Shown here: piece after piece, positions 19,145-27,937 of the stretch
Layout: each line of letters starts with the position of its first letter
Position numbering within the stretch: position 1 is the first letter of the stretch
From: Marixanthomonas spongiae
Lineage (GTDB): Bacteria > Bacteroidota > Bacteroidia > Flavobacteriales > Flavobacteriaceae
Reading direction: 5' to 3'
NCBI RefSeq assembly: GCF_003095375.1
Contig: NZ_QEHR01000003.1
Coordinates: forward strand, 1 to 64,000
DNA: 64,000 nt
Notes under the pieces: model-generated
The model's input: only the letters and a program-made list of their open reading frames with translations
Database searches by the model: none
Told to the model about the DNA's origin: nothing
Program-made: the position numbers and the translations under genes

Positions 19145-19183
19145 ACCATTGGATTTTTGTTTTGATTGTTTTTGTTAAGTAAC

Positions 19184-19217
19184 AATAACCCTGTAATGGT
19201 TCAGGGTTATTACTTTT
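19184..19217 (+). terminator. Hairpin between the receptor and the membrane-protein genes
   Basis: The arms AATAACCCTG (19184-19193) and CAGGGTTATT (19202-19211) pair perfectly over 10 bp, followed by a weak T-stretch (acttttaaa). It may be a leaky terminator that lowers expression of the downstream genes relative to the receptor. Confidence 0.65.
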
Positions 19218-19228
19218 AAATAAACCAG

Positions 19229-19570
19229 ATGATAACCACAACGATACTTTTTACTGTTTTAGGCTTTTATTTGCTGCTATTGGCTTCAAAAAGAGCAGCT
19301 GTTCCAGCAAGGGTTCCTGAAAGAGAGTTAGCTTTAAAAAACAAACAGGTCTTTAAAATTTCTGGAGTGGTGTTGCTCCTCATTGCTTTTGTTGCAGGAT
19401 CTTTGTTTTGGGGTCTTGTCGCCGGGATTATTTCAGAGTTTATTATCCTCTCTATCGTGGCTAGTCTTGCAATAATTTTAGTTCCGTTACAGCTTATTAA
19501 TTACAAGCAAATGACCGTGATTTTTATCCTTTCATTCATTTTTGAAGTATATCTAACCTATGCCAGCTAA
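19229..19570 (+). CDS. Small membrane protein of the iron module (DUF3325-like)
   Basis: This 113-residue protein has a helix at the N-terminus (MITTTILFTVLGFYLLLLAS), a basic loop, and two to three more helices. Its size, topology and position before a PepSY-type reductase resemble the DUF3325 proteins found beside such reductases in proteobacterial siderophore clusters. The family call is tentative. Its stop overlaps the next gene by 11 bp, so the three genes are surely one unit. Confidence 0.6.
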   Translation: MITTTILFTVLGFYLLLLASKRAAVPARVPERELALKNKQVFKISGVVLLLIAFVAGSLFWGLVAGIISEFIILSIVASLAIILVPLQLINYKQMTVIFILSFIFEVYLTYAS

Positions 19571-19862
19571 TAAAAAGTATTTAACAACGTCATCGTGGCA
19601 ACGCTTTGCTAAAATTTCAGCAGGAATTGTTGGCGGATATATTATTTCAGCGTTGCTACACATCGCATTGGCTTTTTGGTTACCTAACCCAAAGATGGTT
19701 TTAATCACTTCGGTTTACACCCTTTATATGCTCTGGGTTGCCATTATAATCCTGTCCTTTTTAGCCAAAAACGGGTGGAAGTTATGGGCTCTTTATGTAG
19801 CTATTATCCTTGTTTTTAGCGTTTTAATTCACTTCGGAAAACTATATAATCCCGTTAATTGA
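19560..19862 (+). CDS. Small membrane protein of the iron module (DUF3649-like)
   Basis: This 100-residue protein has three hydrophobic helices. The opening WQRFAKISAGIVGGYIISALLHIALAFWLP resembles the N-terminus of DUF3649 iron-uptake membrane proteins, which accompany PepSY reductases. The gene overlaps both neighbours. A structural role in a ferrisiderophore-reducing membrane complex is inferred from context. Confidence 0.6.
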   Translation: MPANKKYLTTSSWQRFAKISAGIVGGYIISALLHIALAFWLPNPKMVLITSVYTLYMLWVAIIILSFLAKNGWKLWALYVAIILVFSVLIHFGKLYNPVN

Positions 19863-19867
19863 GCACC

Positions 19868-21919
19868 ATGAGCAAACGTAATTATAACGTATTTTTTCAT
19901 ACCCATACCGTTAGCGGCATTGTTATCAGTGTTGCCCTATATATTATTTTCTTTGCCGGGGCTTTTGCGCTGATAAAAGATGAAATCACCGCTTGGGAAA
20001 AAGGTGACCTTGTTCATATAGAACAGGCTCAAAAAATTGATTACAATCGTGTAGTTGATAGTATTAAAGCACAAGGTTTTAATCTCTACGGAAGAGATGT
20101 GAGAATGATCGCTCCAGATGCGAAACAGCAATTATATGTGCTGTTAAGCAAATCGCAAGACACCACGATTGTCAATAATCCAGACAAGAAGTATTACTTC
20201 TTTTTAGATGCTTTAGATTACAGTCATTCAGAATATTATGATTTTTATAGTATTGGCGAATTAATATATAGATTACACTTTTTTAGTCAGATACCAGTCG
20301 TTGGTATTTACATTGCCGGGTTCATAGCACTTTTCTTTTTATTCGCCATTGTAACCGGAGTAATTGTCCATTGGAAAAAGATCATTCAGAACTTTTACAC
20401 CTTTAGGCCGAAAAAGAAATTAAAGACCATTTGGACCGATGCGCATACGGCCTTGGGCGTCATTGGGCTGCCATTTCAATTTGTATTCGCTGTCACTAGT
20501 TGTTTTTTATGTCTTTCGGCTTTGGTCTTGTTACCGGCAAATTATGTCTATAACAACGATCAAGACAAGACAATTTCAGAACTCCGCCCAATGGCAAAAA
20601 CCTATGAGCTAACAGATGAAAAAGTAGCTGACATTCCCGATTTAAACGTTTTTATGGATAAAACGCTTAGCAAGTGGGAAACCTTCATGCCTGCTCAAGT
20701 GTATATTCGTAATTACGGTGCCACTAATATGAAATTTCAGGTTGACGGTTTATTGGATCCTGGCGATAAGTTCTTAGGAAATGGTCGTACTGTTTATGAT
20801 GTAGCTTCCGGAAAGCTTGTTTCAGAAAAAAATCCGTACGACAATGATTATCTGGAAGATGTAGAACTAACAATACGGAGGCTTCACTTTGGCGATTTTG
20901 GTGGCCTGCCATTGAAGTTTCTTTATTTCGTATTGGCATTGATCACCTGTTTCGTGATTATTTCGGGAGTTTTAATTTGGTTGGAAGCACGGAATAAAAA
21001 AAATGTCCCTATTGAGCAAAAGTTATTCAACCGAAAGGTAGGGCATATTTATTTGGCTATTTGCTTGAGTATGTATCCCATCACCGCCTTCTCTTTTATT
21101 ATTGCGAAGGTACTGCCTAGGTCTATGGACGACTCCCGCAAAACCATTTTATACGCTGTTTACTTTTTAGGATGGATCGCCGTTGCTGTTATCTTTCGGT
21201 TTATGCGCGATAACTACAAAACCAATAAATACACTTTATTATCAGGAAGCATTTTAGGGTTTTTAATCCCATTAGTAAATGGAATCACCTCCGGAAACTG
21301 GGTATGGAAAACATTTTCAGAAGGTCAATATGAAATTTTCTGCGTTGATCTTTTCTGGATTATCATGAGCATCGTTTCATTATGGGTTGTTTTAAAATTA
21401 AAGCGACCAGTTACTAATATTGACCATTCTGAATTAATCCAAGAACGCAATCAAAAGATTAAACAAACGCAAACTACTTCAACAAAAACTACAAACAACT
21501 TAAAATTTATGAGAACAAAAACTGCATTGTTATGGCTTTTCTTGGCCATCGGGTTTATTTTACATCACCTTTACGGCGTCATGAGCGTGTACTATAACGA
21601 AAGTGTGATGATTGAGGGCGCTACTGGCAAAACGCCCATCAACCACCACTTATGGCGCATCGGCTTGGAAGGGTTGGCTTTTCTTTTCTTTTTATTGACG
21701 TTGGAAGTGAACAAATCGTGGTTTCGTTGGACGGCTTTCTGTTGGGCAATGGTCGTAGGACTATTTAACGTATATCATTTTATGGGGGCACTTTTTTATG
21801 AAGCTTCGAACATTTCAGAAATACTCATCCTCGCTATGATGGTGCTGGCCAATGTATTTCTTGGTAAAAGCATCTTGATCTGGAACAAGGAAGAGATTGC
21901 ATTAAGCGGTAAGCTGTGA
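19868..21919 (+). CDS. PepSY-associated TM protein, ferrisiderophore-reductase-like, with extra C-terminal membrane domain
   Basis: This encodes about 683 residues, starting at ATG 19868; an in-frame TTG lies 9 bp upstream. The N-terminal part (about 1-530) has the PepSY-TM architecture: FFHTHTVSGIVISVALYIIFFAGAFALIKDE, further helices with HWKKI and DAHTALGVIGLPFQF, then three more helices. Such proteins (PiuB/FpvG-like) reduce siderophore-bound iron at the inner membrane. After a polar linker rich in T, K and N, residue 548 is a methionine that starts an independent-looking four-helix domain (MRTKTALLWLFLAIGF). The DNA just before it (acttaaaatttATG) looks like an intergenic leader, so this may be a natural fusion of two genes. 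It follows the two small membrane genes without a gap. Confidence 0.85.
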   Translation: MSKRNYNVFFHTHTVSGIVISVALYIIFFAGAFALIKDEITAWEKGDLVHIEQAQKIDYNRVVDSIKAQGFNLYGRDVRMIAPDAKQQLYVLLSKSQDTTIVNNPDKKYYFFLDALDYSHSEYYDFYSIGELIYRLHFFSQIPVVGIYIAGFIALFFLFAIVTGVIVHWKKIIQNFYTFRPKKKLKTIWTDAHTALGVIGLPFQFVFAVTSCFLCLSALVLLPANYVYNNDQDKTISELRPMAKTYELTDEKVADIPDLNVFMDKTLSKWETFMPAQVYIRNYGATNMKFQVDGLLDPGDKFLGNGRTVYDVASGKLVSEKNPYDNDYLEDVELTIRRLHFGDFGGLPLKFLYFVLALITCFVIISGVLIWLEARNKKNVPIEQKLFNRKVGHIYLAICLSMYPITAFSFIIAKVLPRSMDDSRKTILYAVYFLGWIAVAVIFRFMRDNYKTNKYTLLSGSILGFLIPLVNGITSGNWVWKTFSEGQYEIFCVDLFWIIMSIVSLWVVLKLKRPVTNIDHSELIQERNQKIKQTQTTSTKTTNNLKFMRTKTALLWLFLAIGFILHHLYGVMSVYYNESVMIEGATGKTPINHHLWRIGLEGLAFLFFLLTLEVNKSWFRWTAFCWAMVVGLFNVYHFMGALFYEASNISEILILAMMVLANVFLGKSILIWNKEEIALSGKL

Positions 21920-21964
21920 GCTATTAGCCGTGAGTTACCTTCTGTGAAAATAACACCCATTAGC

Positions 21965-21983
21965 AGTTCTTTATTTGAGAACT
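21965..21983. promoter_or_regulatory. Inverted-repeat operator of the higBA promoter
   Basis: AGTTCT and AGAACT form a perfect 6-bp inverted repeat around a 7-bp spacer, ending 5 bp before the -7 element at 21989. This is the expected position for HigA autorepression. Confidence 0.65.
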
Positions 21984-21988
21984 AATCG

Positions 21989-21996
21989 TATATTTG
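21989..21996 (+). promoter_or_regulatory. -7 promoter element of higBA
   Basis: TATATTTG matches TAnnTTTG exactly, 17 bp before the higB ATG. Confidence 0.6.
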
Positions 21997-22012
21997 TTTT
22001 ACAATAGAGCGA

Positions 22013-22309
22013 ATGAAACGAATAGTTGCGAAAAGTACGTTACGAGAATTCTGGGAAAACCACGCAGATGCTGAACAATATTTAAAAACCTGGTACGATA
22101 CAGTCAATAAGGCAATCTGGCTAACTCCAAACGACGTAAAGCAAACATATATTTCTGCAAGTATTCTGAAGAACGGCCGGGTGGTTTTCAATATCAAGGG
22201 AAATTCCTATGGACTGGTGGTAAAGTTCAATTACGAAAAACAATGGGCATTTATTCGGTTTATCGGTACGCAAGCCGAATATGATAAAATAGATGCAGAC
22301 ACAATTTAA
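22013..22309 (+). CDS. higB: HigB-type mRNA interferase toxin
   Basis: This 98-residue RelE/HigB-superfamily toxin contains REFWENHADAEQYLKTWYDTVNKAIW near the N-terminus and the C-terminal strand motif KQWAFIRFIGTQAEYDKID, the signature of HigB proteins. HigB toxins cleave mRNA on the ribosome. As usual for HigBA the toxin gene precedes the antitoxin, with a 5-bp gap. An inverted-repeat operator and a promoter lie directly upstream. No defects are visible. Confidence 0.93.
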   Translation: MKRIVAKSTLREFWENHADAEQYLKTWYDTVNKAIWLTPNDVKQTYISASILKNGRVVFNIKGNSYGLVVKFNYEKQWAFIRFIGTQAEYDKIDADTI

Positions 22310-22314
22310 AAAGT

Positions 22315-22692
22315 ATGGTGATGAGAATGAAACCAATTAAGACAGAAAAAGATTATCGAAATGCACTTGACAGGCTTGAAGTGATTTTTGATGCGCCAGT
22401 AGATACAAAAGAAGGCGATGAGGCGGAAATACTTTCACTGCTCATTGAAAATTATGAAAACGAGCACTACCCTATCGAAGCGCTAGACCCGATAGAAGCG
22501 ATAAAAATTCGAATGGAAGAGCTTAATATGCGGCAAAAGGATTTGGTAGGTATTATAGGTGGAAAAAGTCGAGTTTCGGAAATTCTGAGCCGAAAGAAAA
22601 GGTTAACGGTTGATATGATACGAGAACTGGAGCGAACGCTTCAAATATCGGCATCTGTTTTGGTCAATAATTACCAACTTGCGAAAAAATAA
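22315..22692 (+). CDS. higA: HigA-type antitoxin (HTH)
   Basis: This protein has up to 125 residues; the start is ATG 22315, with alternatives at 22321 and 22327. The N-terminal region is acidic (DTKEGDEAEILSLLIENYE), and a C-terminal Xre-type HTH (RMEELNMRQKDLVGIIGGKSRVSEIL) should bind the upstream operator. HigA neutralises HigB and represses the pair. Confidence 0.93.
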   Translation: MVMRMKPIKTEKDYRNALDRLEVIFDAPVDTKEGDEAEILSLLIENYENEHYPIEALDPIEAIKIRMEELNMRQKDLVGIIGGKSRVSEILSRKKRLTVDMIRELERTLQISASVLVNNYQLAKK

Positions 22693-22920
22693 CAAAAAGC
22701 AACAAAGGTTATAAGCAATTCGGGTTTAAGTGCTTAAAACAAAAAAAACACTACTTTTTAATGAGCGAGAAACAAGGTTTTGGCTCGGTGTCCAACCGAA
22801 CGGCAATCTCCTATCTGCTCCAACAATACTCTTAGCCACGACAACTATGATCAGTAATATAAATTGCGCCAACCTTAGCGGCTCGACGGCTTTCGAAAAC
22901 TAAGCTATAAGTAAAATCAC
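22693..22920. other. Convergent intergenic region, no gene seen
   Basis: These 228 bp separate higA from the convergent MFS gene. They hold a short hairpin, tcggtgtccaaccga, and no open frame with coding character. There is no clear T-run terminator. Confidence 0.5.
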
Positions 22921-24183
22921 TTATTCTGAAAATTCCTTTAAATCTTCTTCCAAATCGAGTTTTCTGAACTTCGGAAGAATCGCTCCAGTGGCCACTACCG
23001 TAACCAAGGTCATACAGCCTCCAAAAACAACGGCGGTAACGGTACCCATTAATTTGGCCGTGAGCCCACTTTCAAAAGCGCCCAGCTCATTGGAAGACCC
23101 AACAAACATAGAATTCACCGATGCTACGCGACCTCGCATGGCGTCGGGTGTTTTTAATTGCAAAATGGTTTGCCGGATGATCATAGATATACCATCGGTC
23201 ACCCCGCTCATAAACAAGGCGAAAACCGAAAGCCAGAACCAGGTTGAGAGTCCAAACACAATAATACATAGCCCAAAACCAAAAATAGCGGCCAAAAGTT
23301 TCATCCCTGCATTTTTGTTAAGCGGAAAATAAGCAGAAGTAAACATAATTATAGCAGCGCCAACAGCCGGTGCCGCACGTAAGATTCCGAAGCCTTCAGA
23401 GCCTACGTTTAAAATATCCTGTGCAAAGATGGGAAGCAGCGCCACTGCACCACCAAACAACACGGCAATCATATCTAAACTTAAGGCCCCTAAGATCACT
23501 TTATTACTATACACAAATTTAAGCCCTCCTTTTAAGCTTTTCATAACCGGTTCGCCAATATTGGGATTTAAAACGGGTTTTTTCGGAATTTGAAATAAAC
23601 AGATCAATGCCAATAGCGACAAGGCAAAAATAAAGCACATAGCCCAGTGCACGCCAATCCAGTGAATGGCAAATCCGCCAAAAGCAGGGCCTAAAACAGC
23701 ACCTACTTGCCATACCGAACTGCTCCAAGTAGCTGCATTGGGATATACTTTTTTTGGAATTAATAAGGAAAACAACGAGAAAATCGTGGGACCGAGAAAT
23801 GCACGGACAATCCCGCCCATAAACACCAAAAAATAAACGATGTACAAAATGGTATTGGTCGTTAAACCACCGATTAACCGCGGCCAAGTAATTAAAAACA
23901 ACCCTAAGCTTACTACGGAAAAGCCGATAATACACTTTATAAGCAGGCTCTTTTTCTCTTTTTGATCCACTACATGCCCGGCAAACAGTGCCATGGAAAC
24001 AGCTGGAATCACTTCCATCAAGCCAATGATACCCAATGAAAGCGGGTCTTTGGTAATGCTATACACTTCCCATTCTATAACAACAAATTGCATGGTCCAA
24101 GCAAAGACCAAAGCAAACCGAAGCAGTAAAAAAATATTGAATTCACGGTAGCGTAGCGCTGCGTAAGGGTCGTTTTTAGGCAT
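22921..24183 (-). CDS. MFS exporter (EntS-like, MFS_3)
   Basis: This 420-residue protein has about twelve membrane helices. LRFALVFAWTMQFVVIEWEVYSITKDPLSLGIIGLMEVIP near the start and LRAAPAVGAAIIMF after the central loop are typical of the MFS_3 group, which includes the enterobactin exporter EntS. Its substrate is unknown. A siderophore-export role is conceivable because a siderophore receptor lies 4 kb away, but the gene is not in that operon. Confidence 0.85.
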   Translation of the reverse strand: MPKNDPYAALRYREFNIFLLLRFALVFAWTMQFVVIEWEVYSITKDPLSLGIIGLMEVIPAVSMALFAGHVVDQKEKKSLLIKCIIGFSVVSLGLFLITWPRLIGGLTTNTILYIVYFLVFMGGIVRAFLGPTIFSLFSLLIPKKVYPNAATWSSSVWQVGAVLGPAFGGFAIHWIGVHWAMCFIFALSLLALICLFQIPKKPVLNPNIGEPVMKSLKGGLKFVYSNKVILGALSLDMIAVLFGGAVALLPIFAQDILNVGSEGFGILRAAPAVGAAIIMFTSAYFPLNKNAGMKLLAAIFGFGLCIIVFGLSTWFWLSVFALFMSGVTDGISMIIRQTILQLKTPDAMRGRVASVNSMFVGSSNELGAFESGLTAKLMGTVTAVVFGGCMTLVTVVATGAILPKFRKLDLEEDLKEFSE

Positions 24184-24237
24184 AAAAGAAAAAGCTTATT
24201 GCTGTGCCAACAAAAGTACTATTCTTTTAGAAGCCTA

Positions 24238-24855
24238 TCATTGCATAAGGCTGAAAATTGCGATGCCATAAATGGCAAAACGCGCAAATCGCAATAACCC
24301 GAACATAAGATAGTTCCCAAATTTATAATTGATGGTTCCCGCCGCCATACTGGTAATGGAAAAAGGAATGGGCAACAACGCACCCACAACGATTAAAAAA
24401 CCGCCCCATTTGCGAACGTTCTTAAGGTGTTTTTTCATCTTTACTTCAACATACTCATATACCGATGGTATTTGCAAGATCCACTTTCCTATAAAATAGC
24501 TTCCAATTCCACCGAGATAGGATAAACCCGCCAAAAAAGAAAGATATAGTACAGGATCGGACATTTTACTGGACCAAGCGATGAATATTTCAGGCGGAAT
24601 CAATCCCAATAAAGTCTCGCTGGCAAAAAATACCAATAACACACTTAAAGGTGGGTAGGTTTCAGTAACGTGAGTGAAAAAAGCACTGAAATCGAGCAAC
24701 AGCCAATCAACTAAAAACAATACACCTATAAACAGAAGAATAGGGATAATGCTTTTTTTAAGGCTATGACCCACAAAGTTATAAAAACCCGTGAGGCTGT
24801 AATATTTGTGCATCCGTTTTAAACCGCTTTCTTTTTTCTTTTCTGTCTTGTCCAT
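24238..24855 (-). CDS. VTT-domain (SNARE-associated/DedA-like) membrane protein
   Basis: This 205-residue protein has a basic N-terminus and about five helices. LGLIPPEIFIAWSSK and LPIPFSITSMAAGTINYKFGNYLMFGLLRFARFAIYG are VTT-type features, like YqaA/DedA proteins, which are implicated in lipid scrambling and membrane homeostasis. It faces rlmF divergently. Confidence 0.75.
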   Translation of the reverse strand: MDKTEKKKESGLKRMHKYYSLTGFYNFVGHSLKKSIIPILLFIGVLFLVDWLLLDFSAFFTHVTETYPPLSVLLVFFASETLLGLIPPEIFIAWSSKMSDPVLYLSFLAGLSYLGGIGSYFIGKWILQIPSVYEYVEVKMKKHLKNVRKWGGFLIVVGALLPIPFSITSMAAGTINYKFGNYLMFGLLRFARFAIYGIAIFSLMQ

Positions 24856-24906
24856 GGGCTCGTACTTATTTTAATGTAATATAAATACTTTGTTTTTTTC
24901 AGGGTG

Positions 24907-24914
24907 CAAATATA
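24907..24914 (-). promoter_or_regulatory. -7 promoter element for the VTT-domain gene
   Basis: On the minus strand this reads TATATTTG, an exact TAnnTTTG match 51 bp upstream of the ATG at 24855. A TTTG lies 23 bp further upstream, slightly beyond the usual spacing. Confidence 0.5.
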
Positions 24915-25070
24915 ATGCTAAAAAAGAGCATAATACACAAAATATTTTGGTATAAAGGGTTAAACTTTGTTAATTGCACCCTACTGCGTTTTTTTAGAAT
25001 AAGATACGGGGAAACACGTATAACACACAACATAAGAAGCAGTACTTTTAAAGTTAACTAACCAACCACC

Positions 25071-25928
25071 ATGCATCCAAAAAACATACACAATAAGTCC
25101 TATGATTTTCAAGGGTTAAGCGAGACTCATCCAGCATTGACATCACACGTTTTTGTAAATGGATACGGAATTAGGACCATAGATTTTTCAGATAAAGAAG
25201 CCGTTTTCCATTTAAACAAGGCAATTTTAATGCGCCAATACCATATTAACGATTGGCATATCCCAAAAAACTATCTTTGCCCACCAATCCCCGGGCGTGC
25301 AGATTATATTTACCATCTGAATGATTTGGTTTCAGAAAACAATTCAAAACCTCCTGTAAAAGGTTTAGACATAGGCGTTGGCGCCAGCTGCATCTATCCT
25401 ATTCTCGGGGCGCGTCTTTACAACTGGCAGATGGTGGGATGCGATATCCATGAAAACTCGGTGAAATCGGCCTTGGAGAATATTGAAGCTACGCCCGATT
25501 TGAAGAAGAATATAGAGATCAGGCACCAAAAAAACAACGCCCATATTTTTGAAGGCATCATTAATACGGGAGAGCAATACCATTTTACTATGTGCAATCC
25601 GCCTTTTCATGCTTCGGAAGAGGAAGCGGTTAAATTAACCAACACCAAAATGAAAAACCTCGGGTATGCTGAAACGAACACGTCAAATTTTGGCGGTCAA
25701 GCAAATGAGCTTTGGTGCAATGGCGGGGAAGCGCTTTTTATAAAACGAATGATTAAGCAAAGTGTGGACTTTAAGAACCAAGTGGGTTGGTTTACCTCAT
25801 TGGTGTCAAAGAGTGACAACCTTCCAAAAATCCAGAAACAGATAAAAAAGACAAACGCCAGGCATAAAATCATCGAGATGTCGCAAGGAAACAAGAAAAG
25901 CAGGATCGTGGCTTGGACATATCAGTAG
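25071..25928 (+). CDS. rlmF: 23S rRNA (adenine-1618-N6)-methyltransferase RlmF
   Basis: This 285-residue SAM-dependent methyltransferase has motif I GLDIGVGASCIYP (98-110) and the N6-adenine catalytic motif CNPPFH (175-180), as in E. coli RlmF/YbiN. The N-terminal HPKNIHNKSYDFQGL is also characteristic. It methylates A1618 of 23S rRNA, so it acts on the large ribosomal subunit. It stands alone, with a convergent helicase downstream. Confidence 0.93.
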   Translation: MHPKNIHNKSYDFQGLSETHPALTSHVFVNGYGIRTIDFSDKEAVFHLNKAILMRQYHINDWHIPKNYLCPPIPGRADYIYHLNDLVSENNSKPPVKGLDIGVGASCIYPILGARLYNWQMVGCDIHENSVKSALENIEATPDLKKNIEIRHQKNNAHIFEGIINTGEQYHFTMCNPPFHASEEEAVKLTNTKMKNLGYAETNTSNFGGQANELWCNGGEALFIKRMIKQSVDFKNQVGWFTSLVSKSDNLPKIQKQIKKTNARHKIIEMSQGNKKSRIVAWTYQ

Positions 25929-26078
25929 AAATTATATTTGAGAAGTTAGATTGCCGACTTGAGTAAATGACGTGAATGTAGCATAAACAACTTTAACCAT
26001 ATGATTTTAATTGTATGACTCAAGTTTACCTTCTGTTTAGCTATAGAGCTTAAGCTTAAATGCAAAAGTTTAAGTGCT

Positions 26079-27638
26079 CTACTCTTCTGGCGGATAGCCG
26101 TGAATGTCTTCAAAAACTTCGTCAAAGTTCTCGCGCAGGTATGAGCGCAACTTTAACCGGTAGTCTTTTTTTAACCAGCTTACAAAATTGTGCGTGCTCT
26201 TGCTTATGCATTTGGTATATCGCTCAATGCGGTGGTCTATATCGTCACCCAGTTCTTTGGCCAGAATAAGGGCATCAAACACGTCTTCGCTGTTTTCAAT
26301 GCAAATTTTGGCGTGCTGTTCTACCGACCGTTCCAGAATGACCTTTGTGGATTCCCCATTTTTAACCGATTCGGTATAGGCTTTTTTAATGTCGAAATAC
26401 ACATCTTCAGATTTTGAGAACTGCTCCCTTATTTCATCGGGCATTTCATATTTAAAATTACTTTCCAGTTCTTCATCGTCTATCAGGTTGTCCAAAAAGT
26501 ATTTTGGCGACTTGAAAATGCGTTGCCAGTCCAAATCTTCGCCCCAAGCTCCAAAACGGTAAAAATTGTTCCCCAGGTCGATTACGTTAAACGTGGATTT
26601 ATCATTGGTAATACGCGAACCACGGCCAATCATCTGGTAATACAGGGTTAAAGAACGTGTGGCGCGGTTCAGGATAATGGTTTCTACAGAAGGTTCGTCA
26701 AACCCAGTGGTCAAAATACTTACCGAAGTCAATATCGCATCAGGCGTTTCCCGGAACCACTTCAAAATCATATTGCGTTCTTTTTTTGAAGCGGTATTGT
26801 CCAAGTGCATAATGGGATAGCCCGCCCGCTTAAAAGTATCGTACACATAGAGCGAGGTGTTGATCCCGTTATTGAAGATTAATGTTTTCTTGCCCTTGCT
26901 GCGTTCTTCATACGCTTGTAGCAAGCGGCTCAACATATCGGTACCGGTATATAGGTCGTCGGAAGATTGCACCGTATAATCACCGTTGGAACCAACCACC
27001 AAAGACGTAAGCCCTACATTATAGGAATAATTAATGGCACGGGCCAAAAATTCATTTTCAATAAGGGCCGGAATGCTCTCGCCAACAATCAACTCGTCAT
27101 AATTATCTTTCATTGGAAGTTCTATGTTCGAGCTCAACGGGGTTGCGGTAACACCCAATAAAAATGATTTGTCGAAATACTTGAACAGTTTTGTGAACGA
27201 ATTGTAATGCGCTTCATCAATAATTACCAACCCAATGTCTGAAATATCCAGCATATTGTCCCGCAACCTGTTGTTCAAGGTTTCTACCATGGCCACAAAA
27301 CAACTGTATTGTGCTTGGTCGTCAAGATTAGCGGTACTATTGATCACTTTATTGACCACACCAAATTCGGTCAACATCTTTGAAGTTTGTTTGCACAGTT
27401 CAATACGGTGGGTCAATACCAGTACTTTTTTATTTCGGGTACGCAGGTATTCCCTTACAATTTCAGAAAAAATAACCGTCTTACCACCACCCGTGGGCAG
27501 TTGATACAATAAATGATAATCCTCGGGAGCTTCCTCAAAACTTTTAAAAATCTTGCTGATTGCCCCTCGTTGGTAGTTATACAGGTCTTTATCGGTTTTC
27601 TTTTCTTTTAAAACGGTTGTGTTGCTTGTTGTGCTCAT
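26079..27638 (-). CDS. SF2 DEAD/DEAH helicase (SSL2/type III Res-like)
   Basis: This 519-residue helicase has Walker A LPTGGGKT (47-54), DEAH in VIIDEAHYNSF, SAT-like GVTATPLSS and motif VI QMIGRGSRI. It lacks a nuclease domain and has an alpha-helical C-terminal region of about 130 residues. It resembles the stand-alone ResIII/helicase_C proteins common in Bacteroidota. DNA or RNA specificity is unknown. No restriction or defence partner genes lie beside it, so a defence role is not supported here. Confidence 0.82.
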   Translation of the reverse strand: MSTTSNTTVLKEKKTDKDLYNYQRGAISKIFKSFEEAPEDYHLLYQLPTGGGKTVIFSEIVREYLRTRNKKVLVLTHRIELCKQTSKMLTEFGVVNKVINSTANLDDQAQYSCFVAMVETLNNRLRDNMLDISDIGLVIIDEAHYNSFTKLFKYFDKSFLLGVTATPLSSNIELPMKDNYDELIVGESIPALIENEFLARAINYSYNVGLTSLVVGSNGDYTVQSSDDLYTGTDMLSRLLQAYEERSKGKKTLIFNNGINTSLYVYDTFKRAGYPIMHLDNTASKKERNMILKWFRETPDAILTSVSILTTGFDEPSVETIILNRATRSLTLYYQMIGRGSRITNDKSTFNVIDLGNNFYRFGAWGEDLDWQRIFKSPKYFLDNLIDDEELESNFKYEMPDEIREQFSKSEDVYFDIKKAYTESVKNGESTKVILERSVEQHAKICIENSEDVFDALILAKELGDDIDHRIERYTKCISKSTHNFVSWLKKDYRLKLRSYLRENFDEVFEDIHGYPPEE

Positions 27639-27937
27639 TTATAGTCCCTTCTGAAAAATGAGGTGCAAAAATAAGGCCTTTTAAGTGTTTTCAACGAGTT
27701 TTTAGAGAATAATTTTAAAGTCGTTTTATAAGATTGAAAAAACAACCATCACACCCATTAGCTCCTCTCCTATTGCAGCCAATTTAAACCATGCATGTTA
27801 AATAGTTGTTAAATTACTACTTTGCATTGCATAGTACTGTAACAAAAATGATACTCCGTCGTCTATTTAATACAACCGGTTAAAAACAAAAGGTTTAAAA
27901 CGCCAATTTTTCATCAACCCATTAAAACCCAATTATC
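27639..27937. other. Regulatory spacer upstream of the microprotein locus
   Basis: These 299 bp hold no gene. The main features are the near-perfect palindrome at 27816-27838 and an AT-rich leader before the first microprotein ATG. Confidence 0.6.
27816..27838. promoter_or_regulatory. 23-bp operator-like palindrome upstream of tandem microproteins
   Basis: The core TACTnTGCAnTGCAnAGTA is symmetric, and 18 of the 22 off-centre positions pair across the dyad. It includes a TACTTTG string that is one base short of the TAnnTTTG promoter element, so a bound repressor would block initiation. PadR- and GntR-type regulators recognise dyads of this form, but no such regulator gene is in the window. 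Confidence 0.6.

Noticed and set aside
21911-21945. gctgtgagctattagccgtgag as a mobile-element end
   Set aside because: It resembles common degenerate tags in flavobacterial spacers, but there is no partner copy or target duplication in the window.
25959-26027. 8-bp inverted repeat ACTTGAGT/ACTCAAGT after rlmF
   Set aside because: The 53-bp spacing and the lack of a T-run or promoter context leave no function to assign.
26079-27638. SF2 helicase as part of a defence system
   Set aside because: It lacks a nuclease domain and has no adjacent restriction, methylation or effector gene; neighbours are rlmF and the microprotein locus.
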